Positions 1 through 8,828 of a DNA stretch of 64,000 nucleotides are shown piece by piece (position 1 is the stretch's first letter; the number at the start of each line of letters is the position of its first letter). The notes beneath the pieces were generated by a model. That model had not been told where the DNA came from. It was given only the letters and a program-made list of their open reading frames with translations, and made no database searches. The position numbers were made by a program, and so were the translations under genes. The stretch is from Gellertiella hungarica (GTDB lineage Bacteria; Pseudomonadota; Alphaproteobacteria; Rhizobiales; Rhizobiaceae): NCBI RefSeq assembly GCF_014197145.1, contig NZ_JACIEZ010000005.1, forward strand, positions 62,001 to 126,000, in the 5' to 3' direction.

Positions 1-55
1 GAGCGTGTGGAGAGAAAGCTTCGATCAGCAAAATGGATGCGTCCAATCAAAAGAA

Positions 56-86
56 TTGACGCCACCCATTCGCGGTCCTGTTCTAT
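56..86 (+). promoter_or_regulatory. Weak candidate sigma-70 promoter upstream of the DinB gene
   Basis: A TTGACG hexamer at 56-61 and TTCTAT at 81-86 are separated by 19 bases, longer than ideal. It is the only promoter-like pair in the 120 bases before the first gene; the rest of this stretch holds nothing else I can identify. Confidence 0.25.
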
Positions 87-120
87 GGTCCGGGCATGAC
101 GGCAAGGGAGTGCAAGCGCG

Positions 121-630
121 ATGAGAGACCATTTCCGGATGTTCGCGGCCTATAACGGCTGGGCCAACAACCTGCTTTACCAAGCGGCCGCCGCGCTGAC
201 CCCGGAAGAACTGCGAACCGACAAGGGCGCCTTCTTCGGCCCGCTTCTCAACACGCTCAATCACATCATGGTCGCCGACAGGGTATGGCTTCACCGGCTG
301 ACGGGCGAAGGCATGTTGCCGACAGCGCTGGACCAGGTGCTCTACACGGATTTCGAGGCATTGCGGGACGCCCGCATCGCAGAGGACGCGCGCCTGGCCG
401 CCTATGTGGAGGGACTGACGGAAGAGGCGCTCGACGAGAGCTTCACCTTTTCTCCCATCGGCAAGACCGACCGGATCACCCAGAAGCGTGGCGTCACGCT
501 CTCGCATGTCTTCAACCACCAGACCCACCACCGGGGCCAGTGCCATGCGACGCTGACGGCGCTCGGAAAGCCTTCCCTCACGCTCGACCTCATCTATTTC
601 CTCCGCTCGGAAGGCAAGGCGTGGCTCTGA
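121..630 (+). CDS. DinB family protein
   Basis: The 169-residue product has the length and pattern of the DinB/YfiT four-helix-bundle superfamily, whose members bind a divalent metal through three histidines and include thiol-dependent transferases. Here H48 (in LNHIM), H133 and H136/H137 (in NHQTHHRGQ) fit the metal triad, and the HHRGQ motif near the C-terminus is characteristic. The protein is soluble with no signal peptide. Its substrate cannot be told from sequence; DinB-like members of this size are usually annotated only as family proteins. It lies 43 bases before the ABC-F gene on the same strand. Confidence 0.85.
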   Translation: MRDHFRMFAAYNGWANNLLYQAAAALTPEELRTDKGAFFGPLLNTLNHIMVADRVWLHRLTGEGMLPTALDQVLYTDFEALRDARIAEDARLAAYVEGLTEEALDESFTFSPIGKTDRITQKRGVTLSHVFNHQTHHRGQCHATLTALGKPSLTLDLIYFLRSEGKAWL

Positions 631-673
631 GCCGCCCTTGCCATCGGCGACGGTTTCGGCCAAAACCGCGCGC

Positions 674-2557
674 ATGATCGCGATATCTGACCTTTCCGCC
701 CGCGTCGCCGGACGCCTTCTCATCGACCATGCCAGCGTGACCCTTCCATCGGGAACGAAGGCGGGGCTCGTGGGCAAGAACGGGGCTGGCAAATCCACCC
801 TCTTCCGCATCATCACCGGCGAGTTCCCCTCCGAAAGCGGATCCGTCTCGCTGCCGCGCAACGCGCGCATCGGTCAGGTGGCACAGGAAGTGCCGGGCAC
901 CGAGGAGCCGCTGATCGAGATCGTGCTGAAGGCCGACAAGGAGCGTGCAGCCCTTCTTGCGGAAGCGGAGACGGCGACCGATCCCCATCGGATCGCCGAG
1001 ATCCAGACCCGCCTTGCCGATATCGGCGCCCATGCGGCGGAAGCGCGCGCGGCCAGCATCCTCGCCGGCCTCGGCTTCGACCACGCGGCGCAGCAGCGTC
1101 CGGCATCGTCCTTTTCGGGCGGCTGGCGCATGCGCGTGGCGCTGGCGGCGGTGCTCTTTTCCGAGCCCGACCTGCTGCTTCTCGACGAGCCCACGAACTA
1201 TCTCGACCTCGAAGGCACGCTCTGGCTCGAGGAGTACATCCGCCGCTATCCGCACACGGTCATGATCATCAGCCATGACCGCGATCTGCTGAACACCGCC
1301 GTCAATGCCATCGTGCATCTCGACAAGAAGAAGCTCACCTTCTATCGCGGCTCCTACGACCAGTTCGAGCGGCAGAAGGCGGAGGCCGACGAGCTGCAGA
1401 ACAAGGCAGCCGCCAAGAACGAGGCGGCGCGCAAGCACCTGCAGAGCTTCATCGACCGCTTCAAGGCCAAGGCCACCAAGGCGCGGCAGGCGCAATCCCG
1501 CGTGAAGGCGCTGGAGCGCATGGGCACCATCTCGGCCGTGGTCGAGGATACGGTGCTCGGCTTCTCCTTCCCGGAACCCGAGCGGACGGCCGCCTCGCCG
1601 ATCATCGCCATTCAGGGCGGCGCTGTCGGCTACGAGCCCGGCAACCCGATCCTGAAGCGCCTCAACCTGAGGATCGACACCGACGACCGCATTGCCCTGC
1701 TCGGCTCGAACGGCAACGGCAAGTCCACCTTTGCCAAGTTCATCTCGGGCCGGCTTCAGGCGGAATCGGGCGAGGTGAAGCTCGCGCCGCATCTGAAGAT
1801 CGGCTTCTTCGCCCAGCACCAGCTCGACGACCTCATTCCCACCCAGAGCGCCGTGGAGCATGTGCGCAAGCGCATGGTGGACCAGCCGGAGGCGAAGGTA
1901 CGCGCCCGCGTTGCCCAGATGGGCCTTGCGACGGAAAAGATGGACACGCCCGCCAAGGATCTTTCGGGGGGCGAGAAGGCGCGTCTTCTCATGGGCCTTG
2001 CCGCCTTCGATGCTCCGAACCTGCTCATCCTCGATGAACCGACCAACCATCTCGACATCGACAGCCGCCGTGCGCTGATCGAGGCGCTGAACGACTATTC
2101 CGGCGCCGTCATCCTGATCTCGCACGACCGCCACCTGATCGAGGCGACCGTCGACCGGCTCTGGCTGGTGAAGGACGGCACCGTGCAGGTCTTCGACGGA
2201 GATCTCGAGGATTATCGCGCGGAGATCGTCTCGACGCCGAAGAAGGACGAGGCGAAAAAGGCGACGGGCGAAGAAACCGTCAACAAGGCGGACCAGCGCA
2301 AGCAGGCCGCCGAAAAGCGCGCCGCCTTTGCGCCGCTCAAGAAAAAGATCAATGAACTCGAATCCTTGACGGCAAGACTGGAGAAACAGATTCAGGCACT
2401 TGATGCGGAACTTGCAGATCCGGCGCTCTACGAGAAGAGCCCGGCCAAGGCCGCCGCCAAGGCCAAGGAGCGCGCCGACGCAGCCGCCCGCCTGGCAACG
2501 GCCGAGGACGAGTGGCTGATGCTGTCGGCGGAATATGAAGAGGCGATGGCGGATTGA
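674..2557 (+). CDS. ABC-F family ATPase (Uup/EttA-like translation or ribosome factor)
   Basis: The 627-residue protein has two ABC ATPase domains in one chain and no membrane segments, the ABC-F layout. Walker A motifs are GLVGKNGAGKST and ALLGSNGNGKST; signatures FSGGW and LSGGEK; Walker B segments LLLLDEPTNYLD and LLILDEPTNHLD. An interdomain linker rich in Ala, Lys and Arg (about residues 245-290) matches the P-site tRNA interaction motif of ABC-F proteins, and the charged C-terminal 90 residues look coiled-coil, as in Uup. ABC-F proteins act on the ribosome, and Uup also affects DNA structure and precise excision. I chose the ATG at 674 because the protein then begins MIAISDLS, as in homologues; an ATG at 638 lies in frame upstream. 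Confidence 0.9.
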   Translation: MIAISDLSARVAGRLLIDHASVTLPSGTKAGLVGKNGAGKSTLFRIITGEFPSESGSVSLPRNARIGQVAQEVPGTEEPLIEIVLKADKERAALLAEAETATDPHRIAEIQTRLADIGAHAAEARAASILAGLGFDHAAQQRPASSFSGGWRMRVALAAVLFSEPDLLLLDEPTNYLDLEGTLWLEEYIRRYPHTVMIISHDRDLLNTAVNAIVHLDKKKLTFYRGSYDQFERQKAEADELQNKAAAKNEAARKHLQSFIDRFKAKATKARQAQSRVKALERMGTISAVVEDTVLGFSFPEPERTAASPIIAIQGGAVGYEPGNPILKRLNLRIDTDDRIALLGSNGNGKSTFAKFISGRLQAESGEVKLAPHLKIGFFAQHQLDDLIPTQSAVEHVRKRMVDQPEAKVRARVAQMGLATEKMDTPAKDLSGGEKARLLMGLAAFDAPNLLILDEPTNHLDIDSRRALIEALNDYSGAVILISHDRHLIEATVDRLWLVKDGTVQVFDGDLEDYRAEIVSTPKKDEAKKATGEETVNKADQRKQAAEKRAAFAPLKKKINELESLTARLEKQIQALDAELADPALYEKSPAKAAAKAKERADAAARLATAEDEWLMLSAEYEEAMAD

Positions 2558-2581
2558 TACCGGGGCGCTGGAAGCCCGCCG

Positions 2582-3742
2582 CTAGCGCCCGCCAAGCCAG
2601 CGATCCAGGACTTCCACCGCCTGGGCCGTGTTCTTCCGCCCGAAGCCGATGCGGAACCGGTCTTCCGGGACGGCGGCCAGCTCCGAGCGGTAGACGCTTG
2701 CCGGAAGGAGCAGCACGCCGGTTTCCTCGACAAGCCGTGCCGTGAACGCCTCCACGCCATCGCCACCGCGATAGCGGATGAAGCCGATGCAGCCGCCCTT
2801 TGGCACATGCCAGTCGAACAGGTCCCGGTGGCGGGCGAAAAACTCCTCCAGCACGGCCAGATTGGCTTCGGTGATGGACCGGATGCGGTCGGTGACATGA
2901 TCCGCCGCCCTCAGCGCGATATCGGCGAGGAGCTCCGAAGGTCCCGCATTGCAGATCGACAGATAATGCTTGTAGCGCTCGCAGCGCTGAAGGAATTCGC
3001 GGTCGCGGCAGGCAAGCCAGCCGATGCGCAGGGCCGGCAGGCCGTAAGCCTTGGTCAGCACATTCAGCGATATGCCGCGCTCGTAGATGTCGGCCACCTG
3101 CGGCAGCCGGTCTTCCGGGCGACGCTCCATCCGGCGGTAGACCTCGTCGCTGAACAGCCAGATCCCATGCTCGCGGCACAGCGTCACCAGCGCATCGAGA
3201 CTTTCGCGCGGGATGACATGGCCCGTCGGATTGTTCGGAAAGTTGATCGACAGAAGCCGCGTATTGGGCCGGATCGCCTCGCGCACGCGGTCCACATCCA
3301 GCTCCCAGTCGCGTTCCGGGTCGAGCGGCACGGCGGTCACCGGGCAGATGGAGAGCGCGATGGTTTCGGCGGACTGATAGCCCGGCGTCACGATGATCGC
3401 GTGGTCGGACGGCCCGAGCAGCACGCGGGCGGCGACATAGATCGGCTCCTCGGCGCCGGCAAAGCACAGGATGTCCTCGGGCTCCATGGTCTCGTAGGTG
3501 CCGGCAATCGTCCGGCGCAGGGCAGGCGCGCCCCAGGTTTCGGTATAGCCGAGGCTCATGTCACCGAAGGCCCGGCGATCCTCCTCGGTGCCGAGGGCCA
3601 GCAGTTCGTTCAGCGTCATGGTTTCCGGGTCCGAACCGGCCAGATTGAAGCGGGCCTTGAACTCCCAGCGGGAGAAATAGGTCTCGAGGGCAAAGTCGCG
3701 GAAGGGCGCGGCAAAGGCGGCACTGTTCGGGCGGGCGGACAT
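2582..3742 (-). CDS. PLP-dependent aminotransferase, class I/II fold
   Basis: The 386-residue enzyme has the fold-type I aminotransferase pattern. FPNNPTG lies in the centre, SDEVYR provides the aspartate that pairs with the PLP pyridine nitrogen, and the lysine of LTKAYGLPALRIGW is the Schiff-base residue. Near the end, FRIGFGRKN carries the substrate carboxylate-binding arginine. Substrate is unknown. Its ATG follows directly on the TGA of the YheO-type regulator gene (TGAATG), so the two are translationally coupled. YheO/DauR-like regulators commonly sit with amino-acid catabolic genes, suggesting an amino-acid donor, but that is inference. The gene converges on the ABC-F gene; a 7-bp GC dyad lies between them without a T run. 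Confidence 0.85.
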   Translation of the reverse strand: MSARPNSAAFAAPFRDFALETYFSRWEFKARFNLAGSDPETMTLNELLALGTEEDRRAFGDMSLGYTETWGAPALRRTIAGTYETMEPEDILCFAGAEEPIYVAARVLLGPSDHAIIVTPGYQSAETIALSICPVTAVPLDPERDWELDVDRVREAIRPNTRLLSINFPNNPTGHVIPRESLDALVTLCREHGIWLFSDEVYRRMERRPEDRLPQVADIYERGISLNVLTKAYGLPALRIGWLACRDREFLQRCERYKHYLSICNAGPSELLADIALRAADHVTDRIRSITEANLAVLEEFFARHRDLFDWHVPKGGCIGFIRYRGGDGVEAFTARLVEETGVLLLPASVYRSELAAVPEDRFRIGFGRKNTAQAVEVLDRWLGGR

Positions 3743-4372
3743 TCATTCTCCCTTTTGCGTCATGCGGACGCGGCTCAGACGATTGTAAAGCTTGGCGCGT
3801 GACCAGCCGAAGACCTCCGCGACATATGGGGCCGCCTTGCGGAAGCCGAAGATGCCGTCGCGGTCGAGCCGGGCGAGCAAGGCATCCTCTCCTGCGGCAT
3901 CCAGCCCGGAGAGCGCCACGTTGCGGTCCGCGAGGAAACGCCCGACCGTCTCGTTGACCGCCTCGCGCCAGTCGCCGGCAAAGAGCCCCTCCGGCCGTCC
4001 GCCCTGCGCGGGCACCGCGAGAAAGGCGGTGAGCAAACCGGCCATGCGGGCAAAGATCTCCACGTCGAGATTGATGCAGAGAAGGCCGATCGCCTCGCCC
4101 TCCCCGTCCCGGACGATCGAGGAGATGGAACGAAGCCGCCGGCCATCGGGATTGGTCTTTTCATAAGGCCCGATGACGTCGCCCGCCGCCGCCAGATCGC
4201 CCATATCCTCGAGCAGGGAGGGATCGCCCACCCGCCGCGGCGAGAGCGCATTTGCGATATGGACCACCCGCTCGCTCGCCAGGTCATGCAGCACGACCTC
4301 CGCATGGGGATGCAGCAGACGGGCGATGGCATCGCAAACCGGAAGGGAGGATTGGAGTTTCTTGCTGATCAT
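3743..4372 (-). CDS. YheO-like PAS domain / HTH transcriptional regulator
   Basis: The N-terminal half (about residues 8-120, beginning LPVCDAIARLLHPHAEVVLHDL) is the YheO-like PAS domain. The C-terminal 60 residues, containing GIFGFRKAAPYVAEVFGWSR and LYNRLSRVR, form the helix-turn-helix that normally follows it. Family members such as DauR control amino-acid catabolism. In-frame starts exist at 4453, 4435, 4390 and 4372. I favour 4372 because family proteins begin close to the PVCDAIA motif and because a promoter-like pair places the transcript start at about this ATG. The result is 209 residues. Likely targets are the coupled aminotransferase gene and perhaps the divergent dehydrogenase gene. 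Confidence 0.8.
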   Translation of the reverse strand: MISKKLQSSLPVCDAIARLLHPHAEVVLHDLASERVVHIANALSPRRVGDPSLLEDMGDLAAAGDVIGPYEKTNPDGRRLRSISSIVRDGEGEAIGLLCINLDVEIFARMAGLLTAFLAVPAQGGRPEGLFAGDWREAVNETVGRFLADRNVALSGLDAAGEDALLARLDRDGIFGFRKAAPYVAEVFGWSRAKLYNRLSRVRMTQKGE

Positions 4373-4379
4373 GACTGAC

Positions 4380-4407
4380 TTTTTATCCATATGAGACAAT
4401 TTGTCAA
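4380..4407 (-). promoter_or_regulatory. Candidate promoter and palindromic operator of the YheO-type regulator
   Basis: On the minus strand a consensus TTGACA (4402-4407) is followed after 16 bases by TAAAAA (4380-4385), seven bases before the ATG at 4372. The perfect palindrome GACAA-T-TTGTC (4395-4405) overlaps the -35 box, a reasonable site for autoregulation. If this promoter is used, the regulator mRNA would be leaderless or nearly so. Confidence 0.4.
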
Positions 4408-4551
4408 ACTCCAAAGCGAGATTCTGGTTCCACATTCTGGAACAGGTGTTCATTTTCCGGAAGAATCTCCGGACAAGCGGCCGCGAAGCCTTGCCGGTTC
4501 GGGGTCTGCTGGCTAAGAATGCCCGCGCTGTTTCAGAAGCCCGGAGGAACC

Positions 4552-5478
4552 ATGTCGCCCATCAAACTTGCCATCGTCGGCGTCGGAAAGATCGTGCGCG
4601 ACCAGCATCTCCCGGCCATTGCGGGCAACGGCAACTTCGAGCTGATCGCGACCGCGAGCCGCCATGGAACCGTGGACGGCGTACCGGCCTATTCCAGCAT
4701 CGAGGCGATGCTCGAGGCGGTTCCGGCCATCGACGCGGTCTCGCTGTGCATGCCGCCGCAATACCGCTACGACGCGGCGCGCAAGGCGCTCGACGCCGGC
4801 AAGCACGTCTTCCTCGAAAAGCCGCCGGGCGCGACGCTCTCGGAAGTGCAGGATCTCATCCGCCTTGCCGACAGCAAGGGTCTCTCGCTCTTTGCCAGCT
4901 GGCATTCGCGCTATGCGCCGGCGGTCGAGGCAACCCGCGCCTTTCTCGCCGGGGCCGCGATCCGCTCCGTGGAGATCATCTGGAAGGAGGATGTTCGCCA
5001 CTGGCACCCGAACCAGGAATGGATCTGGCAGGCTGGCGGCCTCGGTGTCTTCGATCCGGGCATCAACGCGCTCTCGATCATGACCCATATCCTGCCCAAT
5101 CCGGTGTTCCTCACCGGAGCGGAACTCACCTTCCCGGAAAACCGCGACGCCCCGATCGCGGCCTCGCTTGCCTTCCGCGATCAGGCGGGCCTTGCCGTCA
5201 ACGCCGAATTCGACTGGCGCCAGACGGGCAAGCAGACGTGGGACATCCGCGCCGAGACGGACAAGGGCCTCATGGTTCTGGAAAGCGGCGGATCGAAGCT
5301 GACGATCGACGGCAGGGAGCAGCTGAATGCGGCGGACGACGAGTATCCGAGCCTCTATCGCCGCTTCGCCGAAATCATTTCAGCCGGCAGGAGCGATACG
5401 GATCTCGCGCCGCTGACCCATGTGGCAGATGCCTTCATGCTGGGCAAGCGCCGCGTGACGGAGGCCTTCCACGATTGA
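4552..5478 (+). CDS. Gfo/Idh/MocA oxidoreductase; L-arabinose/D-galactose 1-dehydrogenase type
   Basis: The 308-residue protein is a Gfo/Idh/MocA family NAD(P)-dependent dehydrogenase. The Rossmann motif GVGKI (residues 10-14) is near the start, and EKPPG (89-93) carries the family's catalytic lysine K90. The segments WKEDVRHWHP and GGLGVFDPGINALSI closely resemble, from memory, L-arabinose/D-galactose 1-dehydrogenases of Azospirillum type, which oxidise the aldopyranose to the aldonolactone at the head of the non-phosphorylative pathway. No lactonase or dehydratase gene lies nearby. The ATG at 4552 has a strong GGAGG 6 bases upstream. The gene diverges from the YheO-type regulator gene across about 180 bp. 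Confidence 0.8.
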   Translation: MSPIKLAIVGVGKIVRDQHLPAIAGNGNFELIATASRHGTVDGVPAYSSIEAMLEAVPAIDAVSLCMPPQYRYDAARKALDAGKHVFLEKPPGATLSEVQDLIRLADSKGLSLFASWHSRYAPAVEATRAFLAGAAIRSVEIIWKEDVRHWHPNQEWIWQAGGLGVFDPGINALSIMTHILPNPVFLTGAELTFPENRDAPIAASLAFRDQAGLAVNAEFDWRQTGKQTWDIRAETDKGLMVLESGGSKLTIDGREQLNAADDEYPSLYRRFAEIISAGRSDTDLAPLTHVADAFMLGKRRVTEAFHD

Positions 5479-5485
5479 GCCGATG

Positions 5486-5516
5486 GAGGCGGCAGCGCCG
5501 CCTCAGGCCTTCTTTT
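5486..5516 (+). terminator. Candidate terminator after the sugar dehydrogenase gene
   Basis: GAGGCGGC (5486-5493), loop AGC, GCCGCCTC (5497-5504), then the T-rich AGGCCTTCTTTT. It serves the plus-strand gene and overlaps the holC stop codon on the other strand, where no T run follows the hairpin. Confidence 0.55.
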
Positions 5517-5952
5517 CCCACCGTCCCTGCGCGTTCTGCTGCCAGTAGGTGAGCTGGTGGCCGGCGGCCTTCAGCCGCTTCCATTCCCCCCGGGCATGCT
5601 CCACCTGATCGGGATCGAGGCCATCGAACAGGAAGACGAGACGCTGGTATGCGTCCACATTCTCCGCCGCAGCACCGCCGACGAGGAACCGCACATCGGC
5701 GCGGTTGCGGTTCTCGGGCGATGTCGTGAGAAGGACCGGCTGGGCCTCCGGGCTCGGCGCGGCTTCGGTTCCGTGCGGCAGGAAGCTGTCTTCCCGATAG
5801 GTCCACAGATGCTGGTCCAGCTTCTCCATCAGATCGGCATCGCGCATCTCCACGGCGACGCGCCACCCCCGCTCCAGGCTGCGCTCCAGAAGCGGTGGCA
5901 GCGTGTCTTCGAGACGCCGCTCCGTGTGATGATAGAAGAGGATTTCAGCCAC
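5503..5952 (-). CDS. holC: DNA polymerase III subunit chi
   Basis: The product (149 residues from the GTG at 5952) begins VAEILFYHHTERRLEDTLPPLLERSLERGW, the usual opening of alphaproteobacterial HolC. It ends in the family's YWQQN..GRWEKKA. Chi joins psi in the clamp-loader complex and contacts single-strand binding protein at the replication fork. I preferred the GTG at 5952 over the GTG at 5964 because GAGGAAA then lies at a proper distance upstream. The upstream neighbour pepA ends within the same few bases, and the pepA-holC order is widely conserved in Gram-negative bacteria, supporting one transcript. Confidence 0.9.
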   Translation of the reverse strand: MAEILFYHHTERRLEDTLPPLLERSLERGWRVAVEMRDADLMEKLDQHLWTYREDSFLPHGTEAAPSPEAQPVLLTTSPENRNRADVRFLVGGAAAENVDAYQRLVFLFDGLDPDQVEHARGEWKRLKAAGHQLTYWQQNAQGRWEKKA

Positions 5953-5960
5953 CGTTTTCC

Positions 5961-7475
5961 TCACCCCTCGTAATGGTCGCGCACGAGACGGTCGAGCAGG
6001 CGCACGCCAAAGCCCGAGGCCCAGGACTGGCTGATCTCGCTCTTCGGCGAATCCATCGCGGTTCCGGCAACGTCGAGATGCGCCCAGGGCGTGTCGTTGA
6101 CGAAACGCTTGAGGAACTGGGCCGCGGTAATCGCCCCGCCATTGCGGCCGCCCGTGTTCTTCATGTCCGCGAACTTGCTGTCGATGAGCTTGTCATAGGC
6201 CTTGCCGAGCGGCATCCGCCAGAGCTTCTCCTCGGTTGCCTGACCGGCGGCGAAAAGGCGTTCGGCCAGGGTATCGTCGTTGGAAAAGAGGCCGGCATGA
6301 TCGGTCCCGAGTGCCACCATGATCGCGCCGGTCAGGGTCGCCAGATCGATCATCGCCTGCGGCTTGAAACGGTCCTGGCAATACCAGAGCGCATCGGCAA
6401 GCACGAGCCGGCCTTCGGCATCCGTATTGATGATCTCGATGGTCTGGCCCGACATCGACGTGACGATGTCGCCCGGACGCTGGGCATTGCCATCGGGCAT
6501 GTTTTCGACAAGGCCGAGGATGCCGATCGCGTTCACCTTGGCCTTGCGCGCGGCGAGCGCATGCATCAGGCCGATCACGGCGGCAGCACCACCCATGTCG
6601 CCCTTCATTTCCTCCATGCCGGAGGCCGGCTTGATGGAGATGCCTCCGGTATCGAACACCACGCCCTTGCCGACGAAGGCCACGGGCTTCTGCTTTGCCT
6701 TGCCGCCCTTCCACTGCATGATCGCAAGGCGCGGCGGACGGGCAGAGCCTTGCGCCACCCCGAGGAGCGCGCCCATGCCGAGAGCGCCCATTTCCTTTTC
6801 GCTCAGCACTTCCACCTCGACGCCGAGCGCGGAAAGCGCTTCTGCGCGGGCGGCGAACTCGACCGGACCGAGCACGTTCGGCGGCTCGTTCACGAGATCG
6901 CGGGCGAGAATGACGCCGCCGGCGACGGCCTGCGCATCGGCATAGGCCCTGGCGGCGGCGGAAGCGGATGCGGTAACGAGGGTGACCTTTACGGTCTTCC
7001 TCTTCTTCTCGCTCTTGTCGCCCTCGCCGTCGCCGGCAGAACCCGCCTTGCCGGTCTTGTAGGTGTCGAAGCTGTAGGCGCGGAGCAGCATGCCGAGCGC
7101 GAATTCGGCCGCCTCCTCTGCCTCCGCCGCCCGTCCCGGCAGATCCAGGTAGATCACCGCCGTATCGGCCTTGCCGAGCTTGCCGGCGGCGCTGCCTCCA
7201 GCCTTGAGCCAGTCATGCCGTGCTAGATCGGCCTGCTTTCCAAGCCCCAGCACCACCAGCCGGTCGGCAGATGAACCATGCGGGGCCAGGACTTCGACGG
7301 AGGAGCCGCTCTTGCCCTTGAATTCTGCCGCACGCACGGCGCGCTCCAGCACGGCCGCAGGATCGGCATCGGCCACGCCGGATGGGCTGATCGCATCGGA
7401 AAAGGTGAGAAGAATGGCATCGCCGCCGGCGAGGCCTGCCTTTGGCGCAAAGGAAATGTCGAGGTCGAAGGCCAT
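5961..7475 (-). CDS. pepA: Leucyl aminopeptidase (M17 family)
   Basis: The 504-residue protein has the M17 layout, an N-terminal macro-like domain and a C-terminal dinuclear metal peptidase. [11 protein letters not shown] (from about residue 268) supplies metal-binding K270 and D275, KGDMGG supplies D293, and NTDAEGRL (350-357) is the family signature with the remaining Asp/Glu ligands and catalytic Arg. It releases N-terminal residues from peptides in the cytosol. A lysine-rich low-complexity insert (about 141-162) lies between the domains. In-frame codons continue upstream to 7562, but the ATG at 7475 ([10 protein letters not shown]) matches homologues. It is transcribed away from lptF, with holC directly downstream. 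Confidence 0.95.
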   Translation of the reverse strand: MAFDLDISFAPKAGLAGGDAILLTFSDAISPSGVADADPAAVLERAVRAAEFKGKSGSSVEVLAPHGSSADRLVVLGLGKQADLARHDWLKAGGSAAGKLGKADTAVIYLDLPGRAAEAEEAAEFALGMLLRAYSFDTYKTGKAGSAGDGEGDKSEKKRKTVKVTLVTASASAAARAYADAQAVAGGVILARDLVNEPPNVLGPVEFAARAEALSALGVEVEVLSEKEMGALGMGALLGVAQGSARPPRLAIMQWKGGKAKQKPVAFVGKGVVFDTGGISIKPASGMEEMKGDMGGAAAVIGLMHALAARKAKVNAIGILGLVENMPDGNAQRPGDIVTSMSGQTIEIINTDAEGRLVLADALWYCQDRFKPQAMIDLATLTGAIMVALGTDHAGLFSNDDTLAERLFAAGQATEEKLWRMPLGKAYDKLIDSKFADMKNTGGRNGGAITAAQFLKRFVNDTPWAHLDVAGTAMDSPKSEISQSWASGFGVRLLDRLVRDHYEG

Positions 7476-7657
7476 GGAATCCACTTTCGAAATCTGGCAA
7501 AAGATGCGCCGATCATCGATAAAAAACACGATGTTGCAAGCGCCGGTCCGGATAAATCCCACCCAATGCGGCGGCCGCGGCCCATTATCGTCATATTGAT
7601 CGTGGACAGGTCTCAGCCGCTTCCCATGACCGGGGAAGCTCTGTAAGAAGGCGATGC

Positions 7658-8827
7658 ATGAAAATCATCGAGAAATACATCCTTCAGCGGTCCGCCAAGA
7701 TGGTGCTGGTTGCGCTGCTGCCGGTGCTCGCCATCATCTGGACGACGCAGGTGCTGGGTCGCGTCAATCTCGTGACCGATAACGGCCAGTCCATCGGCTC
7801 CTTCATGCTTCTCGCCTCCTGCATCGTGCCCATGGTGCTGCCGCTGGTCCTGCCATTCGCGACCGTCATCGGCGTTTCGCAGACGCTGACCACGATGAAC
7901 ACGGACTCGGAACTCACCGTGATCGAGGCCTCGGGTGCCGGGCGTTCGGTGATTTTCAAACCCGTGCTGGTCCTGGCAGCCGCCCTCAGCCTCCTGTCCT
8001 TCGTCGTCGACAACGGGGTGGAACCGAAGGTGCGCGTGACGTTCCGCGAACTGATTGCATCCGCCTATGCGGACCTGCTCTCCTCCGTGATCGAGGAGAA
8101 GAGCTTCCGGCAGCTCGACACCGACCTTTACATCCAGATCTCGCGCCGCCTTGCCGGCCGCACGCTCGAGGGGCTGTTCATCTCGGATACGCGCAATCCC
8201 GCCTTCCAGCTGATCTATTATGCCCGTGAAGGTGCGGTGGACGAGGCGGGTACCGCGCTCATCATGCGCGACGGCGAGGTGCACCGGAAGACGACGACGG
8301 GGGATGTTTCCGTGGTGCGTTTCGATTCCTACACCTTCGACCTCTCCAATTTTTCCCAGACCCGCGGCCAGGCGACGCTTCAGTCCACCGACCGGGATCT
8401 GCCCTTCCTGTGGAATCCCGATCCCAACGACGAGAAATTCCAGAAAAACCCGGGCGAGTTCCGTGCCGAACTCCACCGGCGCCTGACGGAATGGAGCTTC
8501 CCGCTGGTCTATGCGCTGATCGCGCTCGTGATCGCGGGTGACGCCCGCTCGCAGCGCGAGGCGCGGGTGCATCCGATGGTCACGGCGCTCGGCTTTGCCT
8601 TCCTTCTGCGCTGGGCCTCTTTCTACTTCAGCAACCAGGTGGAAACGGATGCGGCCTACATTCCGGCCATGTATGCCGTGCCGATCGTCGCGGTGGCGGT
8701 TACATCCTGGCTCCTCTTCCGGGGCCGGCGCCTGCAGGTCGCCGACAGACTGACGGCATCGGCGCGCGACCGGCTTCAGCCGCTGGTGACCAGGCTGACC
8801 GACGGCCAGAAGAACGGGCGGACCTGA
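7658..8827 (+). CDS. lptF: LPS export ABC transporter permease LptF
   Basis: The 389-residue inner-membrane protein belongs to the YjgP/YjgQ family. Hydrophobic helices near residues 13-33, 48-72 and 103-121 precede a periplasmic beta-jellyroll domain (about 125-275), followed by three C-terminal helices. LptF and LptG form the transmembrane dimer that, with LptB, extracts lipopolysaccharide from the inner membrane and passes it to LptC/LptA. It begins the run lptF-lptG-lptD-surA-pdxA-rsmA, and lptG starts two bases after its stop. The 182 bp separating it from divergent pepA must hold both promoters; I could not pick convincing hexamers there. Confidence 0.95.
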   Translation: MKIIEKYILQRSAKMVLVALLPVLAIIWTTQVLGRVNLVTDNGQSIGSFMLLASCIVPMVLPLVLPFATVIGVSQTLTTMNTDSELTVIEASGAGRSVIFKPVLVLAAALSLLSFVVDNGVEPKVRVTFRELIASAYADLLSSVIEEKSFRQLDTDLYIQISRRLAGRTLEGLFISDTRNPAFQLIYYAREGAVDEAGTALIMRDGEVHRKTTTGDVSVVRFDSYTFDLSNFSQTRGQATLQSTDRDLPFLWNPDPNDEKFQKNPGEFRAELHRRLTEWSFPLVYALIALVIAGDARSQREARVHPMVTALGFAFLLRWASFYFSNQVETDAAYIPAMYAVPIVAVAVTSWLLFRGRRLQVADRLTASARDRLQPLVTRLTDGQKNGRT

Positions 8828-8828
8828 C

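Noticed and set aside
590-2134. Open reading frame of 514 codons on the minus strand
   Set aside because: Antisense shadow of the ABC-F gene; no conserved motif.
2563-2590. GGGCGCT/AGCGCCC dyad between the convergent ABC-F and aminotransferase genes as terminator
   Set aside because: Only 7 bp with a 14-base loop and no T run on either strand, and it overlaps the aminotransferase stop codon. Too weak to list.
7476-7657. Promoters in the pepA-lptF divergent gap
   Set aside because: A TTGCAA and several AT-rich hexamers occur on both strands, but no pair has acceptable spacing, so none was called.
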